A stretch of DNA of 64,000 nt from Trichobilharzia szidati (GCA_944472155.2 OX235271.1:27350977-27414976); one strand, 5' to 3'. Shown: positions 20,266 through 32,146, counted from the first letter of the stretch. Made by a program: numbers and translations. The notes: generated by a model from the sequence alone, not told the origin.

Positions 20266-22716
20266 GTTACAGAAGCATGAAAGTATTACGTAACCAGCGA
20301 TAATTTATGGTTTCCTCTCATCAAAATACCTAACACGTAAGTCACGCTTCGTCCGACCACCCACCTACCTACTTCCTTTCCGTTTCTTTTCATTGTCTGT
20401 CTCAGAACGCCTTTTCACAGAATCACCTTGAGCGCACTTTTATTTTCATCATCTATAGACAAATTCAGTCTTAACCATAACAATGTCTGACACATTCCTT
20501 TAGTCTTTCTTTTTCTGCTGTCTGAATTTATATGTGATTGTATTTCTCAGTGAAATGGGGGAAATAATGTCTGTCTGGAATAAATTCTAGTTGGGTAGAA
20601 TCTTCAGTTATGCGATAGTTATAAAATATATTTCAAGAATTATGGGAGAGAGAGAGTGAGAGTGCGAGAGAGGTAAACTGAGTGGTGAAACACTAATTTC
20701 AACAGAAGGTGTAATTTCGGCCTTTCTGTTATTCTCAATAGCTGTACGATTGTCGTTTGTCTACACTTTAGTTCGACAAGTTCAGCGAATCTGCAAGAAC
20801 ACATATCAAAGAACCTGAGACTGAAAGGTCCACAAGTATTGAACAGTGGAATTGCGCGTCATCTATTAGACACTGGTCATAATGTAGACAACTTGAAGTC
20901 ATTCAAAATAATCAACAAGCAAAAGAAACCTAACTTGATACGCTTTACTGAAGCAATTGCTATCAGACAACTTAAACCAAATCCGTGTACGCAGAAAGAG
21001 ACAGTGGTGAATCTTGCACTGCCCTGGTGACAACAAAATATAGAACTTGTATGAGTCACCTTTTTCTTGTTTAGAAAACTCTACTCTCTCATCTAAACAT
21101 GACTCACCCTTTCCTGTTCTTTTCTCTTCCTTTTTCCTATTTGTTTCCAAGCCTAATTGCCTAATTATTCTATAAATATTTATAAACTGTCAAATATTGA
21201 TCACAGTTCATTTGAATTATTCTATAAATAGTCAGTGTTTGTAACTCTTAATTATTTAAATCATTCCGGACTAATGTTACTTTTACTTCCTACCAATTAC
21301 TCCTTGTGATCGTGGAAAATTATGTTCAAATCTTAAATGTAATGTAATTCATATTTTTATCGTTCAGGTTGTAACCAGTCGAGAAGAATCCTCGAAATAA
21401 TAAAAGATGAGCTCATATTATCCTGGTACAATTGCTGTTCTTGCTTTGTTCAAGTTTATAAATGGGAAGAATTGCATGAAGTTTTAGAATTATGTTAGTT
21501 GAAGTGATCACCAGAAGAGTGCAGATTTCGGTTTCCTGTTGATTGACAAACACTCGTGAGTCGGAGATGTAGTTGTATCCCTGACGAAGATTTGAAGTTG
21601 CCTAACGTGGTGTTGCAGTCAGAGGCTTTATAATGCTGACTTATTGAGGATAATTCGTGATATGATACAGGAGTGTCATGATTACGTCATCGTTGGTTCA
21701 TCGCTTGGATGGTGACCAGTGTGTTGATAATTCGCCTGCTTACATGACCAGTTGTCGCTAACACTGGAACCATGGTGATGATTACTTCCTTTTGCTTAGA
21801 CAGTGTCGACTGAGAATCGCTTCTCATGAGTCGGACACAGCGACAAAGACCGAATTCAATTAAGCCAGTAGTTTCTTAGTAATTTGATGTATGTGAAGAA
21901 TGATAGTACGGGGAGGACAAATGAAAACTTAAGATTCTCGGAAATCATTATTATTGTTTGCACTTATTTTTAGATGGCCTAATGACCACCTCAGTCGTCA
22001 TTTTTGATTCCTTTTGGAATAGGTGTCATAGAGTGCAATGTCACTCAGCTGTCTTCTTAGCTTATGTGCAGTTCATCTGCGTTCCCTTCTGCATATTCTT
22101 TGGATGACTGACTCTCTATGGGTTTGTTGCTAAAGGAGTTTTTATATATTTTTTTCTGTTCACCTTTTTTTCACTGTCAAATGAATGCGTCTGTTGATGA
22201 TGAAAATCTTCTGTTGGAAATGCTTTTAGTGAAGCCACTGCCAAATTTATGAACCATACAGTAAAACTAACTTGACTTTGGTGTTAAAAATTATGATTTT
22301 CGCCCTTATGCAATAGATTACCACCACAATTATTTCAAATTAGTGAACGTCTGTCACGCCTTTCTGATTTTCCCTTTGACAGCATTATCCGTGCCGCCTG
22401 TAGTTGAAATGACACTGACTAGTTAGGTGAAAGAAGTGACCTCTTTCAAATTTCCCCCTCTCTGACGGTGACTGATCTACTCTAAGTTCACTTTAAGTCC
22501 TGTCTTCTCTGTTTGTTTTTTGTGACAACTTGTTGAGCTTTTCCCTGTGAATCTTCAAATTTATGTTACATTAGTCGTTAGTCATCCATGAAATATAGAA
22601 CTTCTAGAGTCTTGTTGTCTGTAAACTGAAATGAAAAGTCTTTTCAAAGTTACACTTTATCAAATTTTGAATTGTAATGGAGGAGCACAAATTAGAAATC
22701 TAGAGAATCAGAATCT
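20266..22716 (-). repeat. Right arm of giant inverted repeat, split by a PLE
   Basis: Reverse complement of 17671-19452, interrupted from about 20800 to 21485 by a PLE-1 fragment. The left arm is continuous across this point ('cataattcttgcaaattcg'), showing that the PLE arrived after the arms formed. The RTE remnant lies at about 22005-22490 on the minus strand. Confidence 0.88.
20800..21485 (+). mobile_element. PLE-1 C-terminal fragment inserted in the inverted repeat
   Basis: It begins inside the GIY-YIG domain (HISKN equivalent to the IREH helix), then LNSGIARHLLDTGHNVD, SFKIINKQ, FTEAIAIRQL and a final LALPW with stop near 21029. An AT-rich UTR and a terminal segment with AATAAAAGATGAGC near 21400 follow. 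It is flanked by AGAA at 20796-20799 and 21486-21489, a possible target duplication. The C-terminal 63 codons are open, making it one of the younger-looking PLE ends. Confidence 0.8.
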
Positions 22717-22768
22717 CTATCATTTCTTCTGACAATAAACTGATAACTTTATGATGCTTTATACTACT

Positions 22769-23411
22769 TGTAAGATCAATTCAATTCCCATCCTTGAATC
22801 AAGTCAACCTGTCCCGAATCAGCCTAGCGTTGTTGCAACGCAATTTATCCATGCCTAACGTGTCTATCCCCCCTTGTTTAATGAACCATGTGTGTGTTTT
22901 TTTACATCGATCCGTTTAGTCAGTTCGTTGAACTCATGACCCAATCAGAGTATTTTGTGAACTGTTATTTTTACTGACCCATGTCTTACCTTGTACTATT
23001 CTGTTGAGTTTATTTTATTTATTGATCTTCATCTGTATCAGCCTACCTGGTTAAGTAGCCAATTAAATTCTATCTTTGTGCCTATGCTCTTTCTATCTCG
23101 TAACCACTCTCTGTTCTATGCCCTGCCTTACGTAGGTTCATTCTTCTACTGACTGCTTACCTGAACGGTCGTGTCTGATTCCGGCTAGTTCGCAATTATG
23201 GCTTTAACTTTATTCCGCTCTGATAGCGGTACCTTGCTTTCTGTTAAGCGTTGTGCTTTCTACTCTTGAAACCGTTAAGGTTTGTTGTATATATAATTAT
23301 TGATTTGTTTATTAATAGTACCTTAGAAACGGCGACTGGCTTCTTGTTTGTTCTGGACCTGCGTAGCCTTTATCTACGCGTGACTTAATTTCAAGCAATA
23401 TTGCGCTAACA
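22769..23411 (+). mobile_element. Solo LTR, family LTR-1, uninterrupted copy
   Basis: It starts TGTAAG and ends CTAACA, with a perfect 5-bp target repeat CTACT at 22764-22768 and 23412-23416. It corresponds to 3356-4608 but lacks the two SINE insertions, supplying the empty sites. TATATA and AT-rich stretches are near 23286. It appears to have inserted into the end of a Rep-D copy, since the flanks joined across the LTR rebuild the Rep-D end. Confidence 0.87.
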
Positions 23412-23600
23412 CTACTGATTGATTGAGATGACTAGCTGACTACCAATCACATCATCTAGTAGTGCTTGCCAGCCATATCATCGAAATGAATTAAACACCA
23501 CATGGCTGTTTTTTTGCTTTTTTTTGGAACCGAATGAGCCTTTGTTGATTTAGCCGAGAGAGCTAAATCACTTGAAACCACCCTACCTCTAGCTAGCTGG
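23412..23600 (-). repeat. Rep-D dispersed repeat
   Basis: Minus strand: 'tgatttagctctctcggcta' and 'ctcaatcaatcagtagtg' match the other Rep-D copies. It begins exactly at the LTR-1 edge. Confidence 0.5.
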
Positions 23601-24446
23601 TAAGTGGACAAACTGGTAATACATTAAATCAAATTAGCATTCTGAGGATTGAGAATCTGATTTAAATCGTGTATACTTGAAGTAACTGAACAATAATTAA
23701 ATCTGTTCATTTATGTACCAAAATGATATTATTTTTATACCATTTGTGAAGTTAGAGGAAAAAGTGGATGATGTACACACGCCGAAGATAAGTAAACGAA
23801 GCGAAAGAAGTTTTAGTTCTGAGGTATATAAAATGAAATGTCCTCTTGTAATCCAGATGCGTTTATGCAAACATTAGGTTACGAAAATACTTCAAGAAGA
23901 ATCCATATCAGTGGTGTGTGTTACTGATTCGATTTATCAGTAGTATTAAAGACACATTCATCAGGATAAAAATGTCAAATAGCAAGGAGATAGATTTGAC
24001 GTCAGAGTAAGCAAATCATTCAGCTTTTCGGAGAGACACGGAAGACGTGGAAGGAACACAAAAAAACACAATATGAAGGCCACAAGTAGCACAAAACTGA
24101 AAATCTTTGAAAATGATGATTTGAAAGTGTAGCTATGTAGAGATACCGAATTCCAAATAAACACCACTCTACCTAATCTCTAGTCTTTCACCGTTACAAC
24201 GATATCAAAAAAGTATCTTACTATTTAAAACAACCTGCAACCCCTGAAACAAAATTTGAATTTCACGCATCGTGTACTGAAGTGGTCAAAATGCGAGGGG
24301 GAAATCTCATGTCCAGGTGAGGTCCCAGTTGTTACTTAACAACTTTTGACTTTCACAACGCGTCTCTACTATTGTATAAGGACTAATTATGCTACGTAGC
24401 TGTCCAAAATTTCAGCTTGTAAGGTGAGGTGTGAACCTGTAACTGA
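23601..24446. other. Unassigned interval
   Basis: No repeat family of this window is recognised. Short frames only. Confidence 0.35.
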
Positions 24447-24773
24447 GTGATTGGAAGTCATGCCATAGTTGCACGAGACTGCATTTTCCTCTGGTTGGAA
24501 AAAATGAAAGCTACCAATCATCGTGTTTTCACTCTCCGTTGTCTGCAACAGAATGCATATCCTAAATCCGTAGCTGTCGAGTCACCTGACAACTCCAGTA
24601 GGTCGAATAAAGCAGCTCAACCTTCAGAAAGAAGACAAAGCAATAAGTCAGACAGGGTGCTTCTACTAAACTCTAATCCTAAACACCATAATTTTGAAAA
24701 TACGTCTAATCATAAAATTCTAGATACTAACCGGTTGAACAGAGATGAAGGCGTGATGTTAGCTGATGCATAG
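24447..24773 (+). CDS. Hypothetical ORF, 108 codons
   Basis: An ATG-initiated frame of polar, Ser/Asn/Lys-rich composition, ending GVMLADA. It is the only open frame of this size that does not overlap a recognised repeat. I recognise no domain, signal peptide or membrane segment. A gtaaggtgag string lies just upstream (24418-24428), but I cannot tell whether it is a real splice donor. It may be a host exon, a transposon ORF1 piece or chance. Low confidence that it is a gene. Confidence 0.2.
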   Translation: MIGSHAIVARDCIFLWLEKMKATNHRVFTLRCLQQNAYPKSVAVESPDNSSRSNKAAQPSERRQSNKSDRVLLLNSNPKHHNFENTSNHKILDTNRLNRDEGVMLADA

Positions 24774-24888
24774 GAAATCCTTATTAATAAATAAAAATGG
24801 ATATGTATCACTAATTAATAATACTTGGTCAAAATTCTCGACTGTCCATATCTTCTTATGGAGACGTTAAGAAATGTTTTACAACTGT

Positions 24889-24914
24889 TTACCCACACAC
24901 ACACACATACACAC
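24889..24914. repeat. (CA)n microsatellite
   Basis: A short (CA)n run, 'acacacacac' with one interruption. Confidence 0.85.
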
Positions 24915-25069
24915 TCTGTTTAAATTGTTTAACAAAGGTAGACCAATATTTGTAAGTCCGAGGTCAAATTTTCATCACAGCTCATACAATTTTGTTTATT
25001 ATACTTGTTGATACTTTTTGAATGACTCATGATTGGACAAATATATCATATCAGTTAGATAATAATTGA

Positions 25070-25370
25070 AAACTGAAGAACATTGGACAACTATTTCGTC
25101 CTGGTTTGCGGCACTTTAACGGTGATCACTGATGACCCCATTAAGAATGGAAACTATGGCCTCCATGTTGCAAGGCAACCTTTCAACCACTCGGTTGGGA
25201 CTCAGTGAGCCATGAGTTCTAATTTCAATTGCGTCACGATACAGTACCATTGCCGAATAATACCATCGATGACATAATGGGCACTACTGGCCACAAATTC
25301 TCATTGGAAGATTAGTACATCTATCCAGTAGCTGCAGAATTTTTCAGAAAATCTCTAACTCTTATCCCGT
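25070..25370 (-). mobile_element. Hammerhead SINE, degenerate
   Basis: Minus strand: decayed 5' body, tRNA-like head (about 25160-25225, with 'tggctcactgagtccca'), then a core with CCGCAAACCAGGACGAAATAG and TTGTC at 25090-25125. CUGAUGA is lost. Confidence 0.6.
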
Positions 25371-25877
25371 GGTGACCAAATCTACGTTAAAATCAATCTA
25401 ATACCCTGCAAACCTAAGATCTGAATATTACGGGTAGACAGTTTCGAAGAGTCTCAAACAAGGACAGAAAAGGTCTCAAGTGATGTATGGTTGTTAGTGA
25501 TTCCTTCTCTGCACTAGCTGTGCTTGATGCAACAGACAATGACCCACTAAGCTAGTGGTTAATGCGATTTTATCCAGATGAACCCGGGGAAATAGGAATA
25601 CAGAGTGATTATAGTGTCACTGCATTTTCGAATTAACAGATAATTTCGGCGAAACTGAATTCAACAGAAGGGAGGAATTCTGTGGTTAATTAAACTAAAA
25701 AATCAATAACCATGTGTGAATAATACAAGCCAGCTGTTAAAATTTATGTGATCACCTCGATACGGATAATGAGAATGAATATAACATCAGTATAACATGA
25801 TTCAGTTAAGCAGTCAGAAATCTCTGGCGTCTAACTGCTTATGTTAGTGAGTACTATAAACTTCTGCAATCGCGAAT
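25371..25877. other. Unassigned interval
   Basis: Nothing recognised. Confidence 0.35.
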
Positions 25878-26985
25878 GTATATTATTATTATTATTATTG
25901 TTCTCTTGGGTTCCTAGTGGAACATAGGGCTTCAACTACATGTCTCCACTTGCTTATGTCTTCTGCTGTACTTTTCACCTGCATCCATGTTAATCCATAC
26001 TGTTTCAACTCTTCTTCACATGTCACCCTTGGGCATCCCACTCGTCACTTCCCTTTCGGGTTCCACTCGAGCACTGGCCTGACGCGCGATGTCACCCAGC
26101 GGACTCCTCAGCCAGTGAGTGTCCAATCCATCTCCACCTTCTCCTTCATATTTGCTGGGCGGTTGGTTCTTGTTTTGTTTGTTCCATAGTTTCTTGTTGG
26201 TGATTCTTTCCGGCCATCTGATCTTGAGTATAGAACGTAGACAGCTGTTGTTGATAAAGGTCTGCAACAGGCTGTTGGAAATATTCTTTGTGACCCGCTG
26301 GCCAAGTTTCTGATCCATTGACAAGAACTGACTTGACGTTTGTATTGAAAATCCGAATTTCGTTGTTGATGCAGGCTGAGTGAGTGACGAATATTTCCAG
26401 ATTGGTTTCAGGTTGATGAATGTGTTTCTCGCCTTCCCGATTCGCGCTCTATTTGACATCCTCGTCCGTCCGTTCCTCCTGTAGTTGAGACAATGCTCCC
26501 TAGATAAGTGAATGAAGTAACCTCTTTCATCAAATCCCTCCCGTTGATGGTGATTGGCGCTGGATGTTGCCGATGTGGTTGTTGTTGTTGGTTGGTTATT
26601 TTCATAAGCTCCGTCTTGTCTATGTTCACCTGGATTCCTGTCTTTGCTGCTTCTTCGACCAGTTTGTCGGTTTTCACTTGTAAGTCTTCGATTTTGTGTG
26701 ACATCAAACATAAATCATCCACGCGCGAAATCCAGGTCTTCTAGATTCTTCACGTCGGTCCAGGATATCCCTATCTTCTTGTTTCCCACTGTCTGACGCA
26801 TAATCCAGTCCACTAAAATTAGGAATATCATTGGTGAAAATAATCACTCTTGTCTGACTCCTGTGTTTACTCCAAACGCCTCGCTGATATTTCCGTTGGG
26901 GATCCCTTGACATGTTCCGTTGTCGTACAGCTGTTGAATAAGGTTGATGAATATTTGGGGTACGCCGTAGTACTAGAGTAGATTA
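25878..26985 (-). mobile_element. RTE-B LINE, reverse transcriptase to 3' tail
   Basis: An (ATT)n tail at 25879-25900 is followed on the minus strand by the C-terminal block, RIGKARNTFINLKPIW, SFTYLGSIVSTTGGT, NGRDL, ISHKIEDLQVKTDKL and an RT-active-site region near 26720-26735. The palm region upstream fades at about 26985. The best frame switches near 26470, so the longest open frame on this strand joins a wrong-frame N-terminus to the true C-terminus. This is the longest RTE-B copy in the window. Confidence 0.88.
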
Positions 26986-27127
26986 ATTAACTAATAATGA
27001 ATTCATTTTTAAGAGAAATATATTATTTGCTTCAAGTGGTCATGAAGTTATAGATACTGTATCCTCGTGGTCCTTACCAAACGATTATGGAATGAAATAC
27101 CACTACAGCGTCTACGTCTTCTCATAC

Positions 27128-27467
27128 TGTTGTGAGAGCTCTCTGCTAGCCGAAATTGTAAACAACAATTTGCACCAATGTTTACTTCCAGAATCAGTGT
27201 CATGAGAAAAGAACAAGAACAAATCCTGACATTGAGGAACTCACCAACCAATTACAGCAGACTTAGCGTGTGCAAATACGATTCGCAGATATATGGCCTG
27301 ACTTTCGAAGAAACAGCAACAAAGAGATGACACAATAACCTTCAGCAAGAAAACAACCAATCAGAAGACGTTGCTTCTCTGCTAAAAATAACGAACAATA
27401 ATGTAAATAAAAATCTATAAATATCTGTTGATTTTCTCAATAAACTATGTGTTGTTGAAATACTACA
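27128..27467 (+). mobile_element. LTR-2 copy
   Basis: Starts TGTTGTGAGAGC and ends TACTACA. It is 340 bp and colinear with 7623-7957, including the middle segment that the 35.6-kb copy lacks. CTATAAATAT near 27413 and AATAAA near 27439 are the expected promoter and polyadenylation signals. I could not find a convincing target repeat, so it may be older or rearranged. Confidence 0.75.
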
Positions 27468-27799
27468 TATTTTAGATTACTGGGAACAAAGACAGACGAC
27501 TGTCAACCTAGAAATATCTAAAGAAATTCGCTGCATTTTCACAGATATTGTAGCTTTGAACAGTTTTACGCTTAGAGCTAGGAGTCACGGAACCTCAACA
27601 GGAAAAATAAGGCACAAAGGAAAAAGTCGTTGTTTAGTAACCACTACACAAAACTCATAATGAAAATAAGAGGAATTTCCGACAAAAAAGACAGTAAAGT
27701 AAGTACCAGTAACCCTATTACATGAACACTGATCTTTACAACGAGTGTGGTGATGTTTAACAGTTATGTAATAATAATCTATATGATAGCTCGTTATGA
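27468..27799. other. Unassigned interval
   Basis: No gene or repeat is recognised. Confidence 0.35.
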
Positions 27800-28360
27800 T
27801 ATGATGGCTGGGAACGCATTCATCAACCTGAAACCAATCTGGAAATCTTCTGCTGTCACTCAGCCTGCATCAACAACAAAGTGATTCGGATTTTCAATAC
27901 AAACGTCAAGTCAGTCAGTTCTTCTATACGGATCAGACAGTTGGCGGGTCACAAGAAATATTTCCAACAGGTTGCAGACCTTTATCAACAGCTGTCTTCG
28001 CTTTATACTGAAGATCAGATGGCCGGAAAGAACAAGAACCAACAAGAAACTATGGGAACAAACAAACGAAACAAGAACCAATCGCTCAACAAATATGCAA
28101 GAGAAAGTGGAGATGGATTGGACAGTCTCTGAGGAGACCGCTGGGTGACATTGCGCGTCAGGCCAGTGCTCGAGTGGAGCCGGAAAGGGAAGCGTCGAGT
28201 GAGGCGTCCAAGTGTGACATGGAGGAGATCATGTGAAGAGGAGCTGAAACAGTATGGAATAACATGGATGCAGGTGAAAAGTACAGCAGAAGATAGTAAC
28301 AAGTGAGACGTGCAGTTGAAGCCAAATATTCCACTAGGAACCCAAGGGAACAATAATAAT
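27800..28360 (+). mobile_element. RTE-B LINE, 3' end
   Basis: Starts at the NAFINLKPIWKSS block, then the SRFSIQTSSQ/NTNVKSVSSS region, the ISNRLQTFINSCLR block, a KRKWRWIGQSL-like stretch and EECEELKQYG. It ends in 'aaccaagggaacaataataa'. 5' truncated and frame-broken. It faces the RTE-B copy at 25.9-27.0 kb. Confidence 0.85.
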
Positions 28361-28554
28361 AGTAGCTGGTTATTACCAGCAGCGACTGTAGTGAATTACA
28401 TGTACAGGGTTCGGATGTGTTTCAAACTCATCTTAATCTCAAAACCTCACTGATTACTATTATTGCTATCTTAATAAAGACCAGGAATGAACACTATCCA
28501 GTATAAAGCAGGTCTACGATAGGCATTTCAATTCTGGTAAGCAGTTAGCTAAAG

Positions 28555-29277
28555 TTATCTTGTGTGAGTCCCTTCATCCTCCATTTTATTCGTAAAATTT
28601 TTCCCTCGTATCTCTTCGAGTAAAACCAGAAAAAACTTCGTAAGAATTTATGCTCGTACAGCTAAATGTTTTATTATTATCATTTGTCCGTCGGTGGCAC
28701 AGTGGTTAGGATGCTCACCGACCATAGACATGGTCCGGGGTTCGATCCTCGGCCGAAGCACTCCTGTATCTCTCTAAGCCGGAAATACTGCTGGTGAAGA
28801 GGAAAGGTTGGGCATGAGGCTAGCAACCCCATACTGCAAAATAAGCACTGCTACAGAAACTTTAAGCGGCTAGCTTGAAGCCCTATGTTCCACTGGGGAA
28901 CGTGAAGGAAAAAAAACAGCTAAATATAAAAAATTCTACCAAACCACCAAGTTCAGCATTGGTTTTGTGTGATGTCAGAAAAAACTCCTCATAGACTTTT
29001 TAAATCAGTCACTAAACATCAAAGCATAAGCAAAGATTATTACTTCTACTATTACAAGTATTATCTATGATATTTTCTATTTATATATTCATTATGTTTC
29101 CACCATTATTCGGTAGTTTTTGTGTGGCCTTATTATAATTATTTTGTTAATTTTATGTGTCTACAAATTTATAAAAGGAGCTAAATTTTTGCAATGTGAA
29201 AAAAAACGCTAAAAGTTCTATTCTGTATAATTACTATAGTCTGGAATAAAGTGATTATTATTCTTATTATTATAGGT
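28555..29277 (+). mobile_element. CR1-like LINE 3' end, split by a tSINE
   Basis: C-terminal coding (RKNFVRIYARTAKYKK in conceptual frame) is interrupted at 28668-28915 by a tSINE and resumes with KKFYQ. The UTR leads to 'ggaataaagtgattattatt' and an (ATT)n tail near 29262-29277. The decay pattern is typical of the family. Confidence 0.8.
28668..28915 (+). mobile_element. tSINE inserted in CR1
   Basis: Head 'gtcggtggcacagtggttag' with A box, B box 'gggttcgatcc' (about 28739), body 'gggcatgaggctagcaaccc' and tail 'cttgaagccctatgttccac' with an A-rich end. A 10-bp direct repeat ACAGCTAAAT flanks it (28658-28667 and 28916-28925), consistent with target-primed insertion. Of all tSINE copies here this has the best-preserved boxes. 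Confidence 0.92.
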
Positions 29278-30955
29278 TTTAAGTATAATTATAAATTATA
29301 TAAGTTTATTTGACTTAACACAATGAATGATACAGTATTAATAATAGGGAACATATGGCACTAGGAATATTGGGACTTTTTAGATCATACATTTAATGTG
29401 TTGAAACGTGAACATAACCATAGTTTCTTTCATAAATATAAACTCAATAGGAGATGAAATCCAGTTCACTTTGAAACTGGAAAATAAACAGAGCGGATCA
29501 ACTATGCTAAAATGCTAAGGAAAATGAAGATTAAATGAGCCCCCAGATGCTACTGTGGTGGCCGGAAAATATCAAATTATATATGTTCATGGTAAAATAG
29601 TAAAAAAAATAAATGAATTCACAGAAAATCATGGTTGTTTTTGTGTGATATTGAACAAGGACACTACCTAGTTCCGCGCGCAACCTCGGACAACACTTCT
29701 TCCCCGCTCCAGCTTCTCACTTTTCACATCTGCTAACCAACTCTGCCTCGTACCTGGTCAGTACATCCACATAAGGATCTTTTGCTCCAATCTCCGCTTC
29801 TCTCCGCAAGTGTCCTCTGGCCATTGGCATCTCTTACGTGTAGTGAGCATCCGTATACCCAAGAACAGGAGTATTTTATCCCTACCATTCTGTACATCCA
29901 CATTTAAGTATTTCGGACCAATTATTACTTTTCAAATAACTGCATTTTATGTATATATTAATTTATGTGGATTGAATACCCTTCTACATACATACATAGA
30001 TATTTGTATTCGTTTCGCCTTTTTATTTCGCGTATAAACGAACTTAGCCGTTTAGACCACTGCAATACTACCCACAAAAGCCATAGCATTTTGATGGATA
30101 CTTAGATACTTTAAATCACCCCACACAACATCATTAAAAAATACCTAATGGATTGCCCATCATAATTCCATCAATCTGGTGTTCACGGCGTTGTTGAACT
30201 TGAACAACACGTTTTCAGTGCACATATGATGAAGGTGTTTAAAAGCTTATTCAGATGAAGGAATAAATTCAGATTGTTGAGATTTAATTTCTATATTTCT
30301 TTTTTTCCAAAGGGCTATTTTTGAATAATCAGGATACACCCAGAATTTGTTGCCAACATTTAAACTTACTAACATAATAGCAAATTCAAAGATATCTTCA
30401 AAATGAGGTATTGTAAAGAAGAAAAGACTGAGGAGGCTGAAACGTATTGTACATAGGTAAATTTGGTATACCATATTTTCAAACTGCCATTTGCACATCA
30501 TTTACCACATCCTTGACCAATTGGTCAAATATCATCACATTCGATAGCTTCTTGGATTCTGCATCATATGGCAACATTCTTCTCATCGTTCTCTTCTTTG
30601 ATTGCTCTTTCCAGTGTGCAAAACATATTGTTACTTTTCTGAATTCGTTTCTGATATACTACTTATATTGGATTATAAGTAGCACTCACTACAGTATCAC
30701 CAGCTTTTCACCAAGTTGATTCAAATTTTTTAATTATCCAGTGTGTTAATTTATGATAAGATGAGTTAACCACAGATAATAAAGTTCTCATTGGAGCATT
30801 AGATTTATGTATCTTAATTCGTGGAAAATTCCCATAAGGGCATATGGGAAATCAAAACAAGTGATCCAGCAAAGTCTTGTTTCAACGAATTTACCATCAA
30901 GTTGTTCAATCGTATAAAAACATATATGTGATTTGGCAAATAATAGTGGGAATCA
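29278..30955. other. Long unassigned interval
   Basis: 1.7 kb with no family recognised. Short frames at 29810-30037 and 30247-30719 have no domain. A diverged PLE 5' region is possible because a PLE begins just to the right, but I cannot support it. Confidence 0.35.
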
Positions 30956-31650
30956 TGACAGCTGGGTGCCCGCTGGGTGAAACTGAAACCCAACTCGATC
31001 ATTTACTAAGCGTATTCGAAGCATATCTAGACCTGATGCTGTGAAGGAGGAGGAGTTAAATCCAAGATAAATTCTACTGGAAAATTGATTTCCACCAAGC
31101 TTTTATGAAATGTGATCAAACTTCTGTAACCGGGAAATTGCTGCACATGACCGTTGAATTCAAAGGTAACTTAGCTACCGATATCCTGAAAAGAAGGATC
31201 TTACAATCACTAAAAATGACATTCACTGCGGCTTCTTGAGAATAGCGTTTCCTATCGAACATTACTGTTCAGTAAACAGATCGTGCAGCTAACCGACTCT
31301 ATGTGCGTTTATCAATTCACCTGCTTTTCTGGAGCTAGGTATATAGGTCGTCCGATTCAGGCTCTGTCCAGGAGGGTGTAAGAACACTATTCTGAGTGGT
31401 TACGAAGAGTTGGAAATGGGGCTCTAAGAAGCCCGATCACTGAACATCTCGTCGATACTGAGCACCTTATTCCTACAGCCTCTTCCTGTGAAGTTATCAA
31501 CAAGGGGAAAAATAACTTGCCCAAATCATTCCTTACTGAATTCGTCTGTATTTCTGAAGCGAGATCTCTGTATACAGTAAAAGCTTTTTCAACCCTTCCA
31601 GTTCTCGTGGTCTTAATCCGCCTATGAGATATTGTTATAAACCACATTTG
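30956..31650 (+). mobile_element. PLE-1, linker and GIY-YIG endonuclease end
   Basis: The linker (RSISRPDAVKEEELN in frame) and SMCVYQFTC-like cysteine block lead into the GIY-YIG signature with ARYIGRP and a following SRRV.EHYSEWL helix (about 31330-31405). SPITEHLVDTEHL and a C-terminal SEARSLYTVKAF follow, ending in a stop near 31625. GIY-YIG nucleases nick the target for PLE insertion. Frameshifts and stops upstream of 31300 show decay. Confidence 0.78.
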
Positions 31651-31830
31651 TAGTGTAGACGTACATATTTTTCGTTATGTTTATTCAGTTTGTATATCCT
31701 TCACTTATTTTGTCTATTTTTATTATTAATTCCACTTTGAACAGTTTCCAGGAGTCTCTAACTTGTCACTTTTATTTCTTTAATTCAATATAATTTTTGT
31801 GATACAGTCTTATCATAATTATCACCTTGT
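31651..31830. other. AT-rich spacer
   Basis: No feature recognised between two PLE pieces. Confidence 0.3.
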
Positions 31831-32095
31831 TCCGTAATCTCTGTCAGCATAATGTTTCAGATTCATTTGAATTCGTCGACTTCACAAGTGATGCAAATGT
31901 ATCCGGGATGAAAATGATATCCATGGATGTTACGTCTCCTTTCACTAATGTTCCTCTTATTGAAACTATTTGTTTTATATGCGAATTCATCAAGGATAAT
32001 AAGATAGACGTGGGTGTTCCAATCCAGTAGTTAGACCAACTTTTACCTCACGAACTATATTACAAACCGTTTGGTCAATTATTTTTTAGTATTAT
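31831..32095 (+). mobile_element. PLE reverse transcriptase motif A fragment
   Basis: SMDVTSPFTNVPLIETI (about 31920-31970) corresponds to RT motif A, where the first Asp is catalytic. A stop at 32028-32030 and an LPHELYYKPFGQLFF-like continuation follow, with the sequence lost near the (TA)n tract. Confidence 0.65.
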
Positions 32096-32102
32096 CATAT
32101 CA

Positions 32103-32110
32103 TATATGTA

Positions 32111-32141
<31 letters not shown>
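32103..32141. repeat. (TA)n microsatellite
   Basis: An alternating TA run separating two PLE pieces. Confidence 0.9.
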
Positions 32142-32146
32142 CCATT

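Noticed and set aside
26016..26711. The longest open frame in the window (231 codons, minus strand), as a gene
   Set aside because: It lies wholly in an RTE-B copy. Its first third is a wrong-frame translation; only the later part follows the true RTE frame.
32103..32141. CRISPR or telomere-like array (also other TA and TG tracts)
   Set aside because: They are simple dinucleotide runs without spacers or telomere units.
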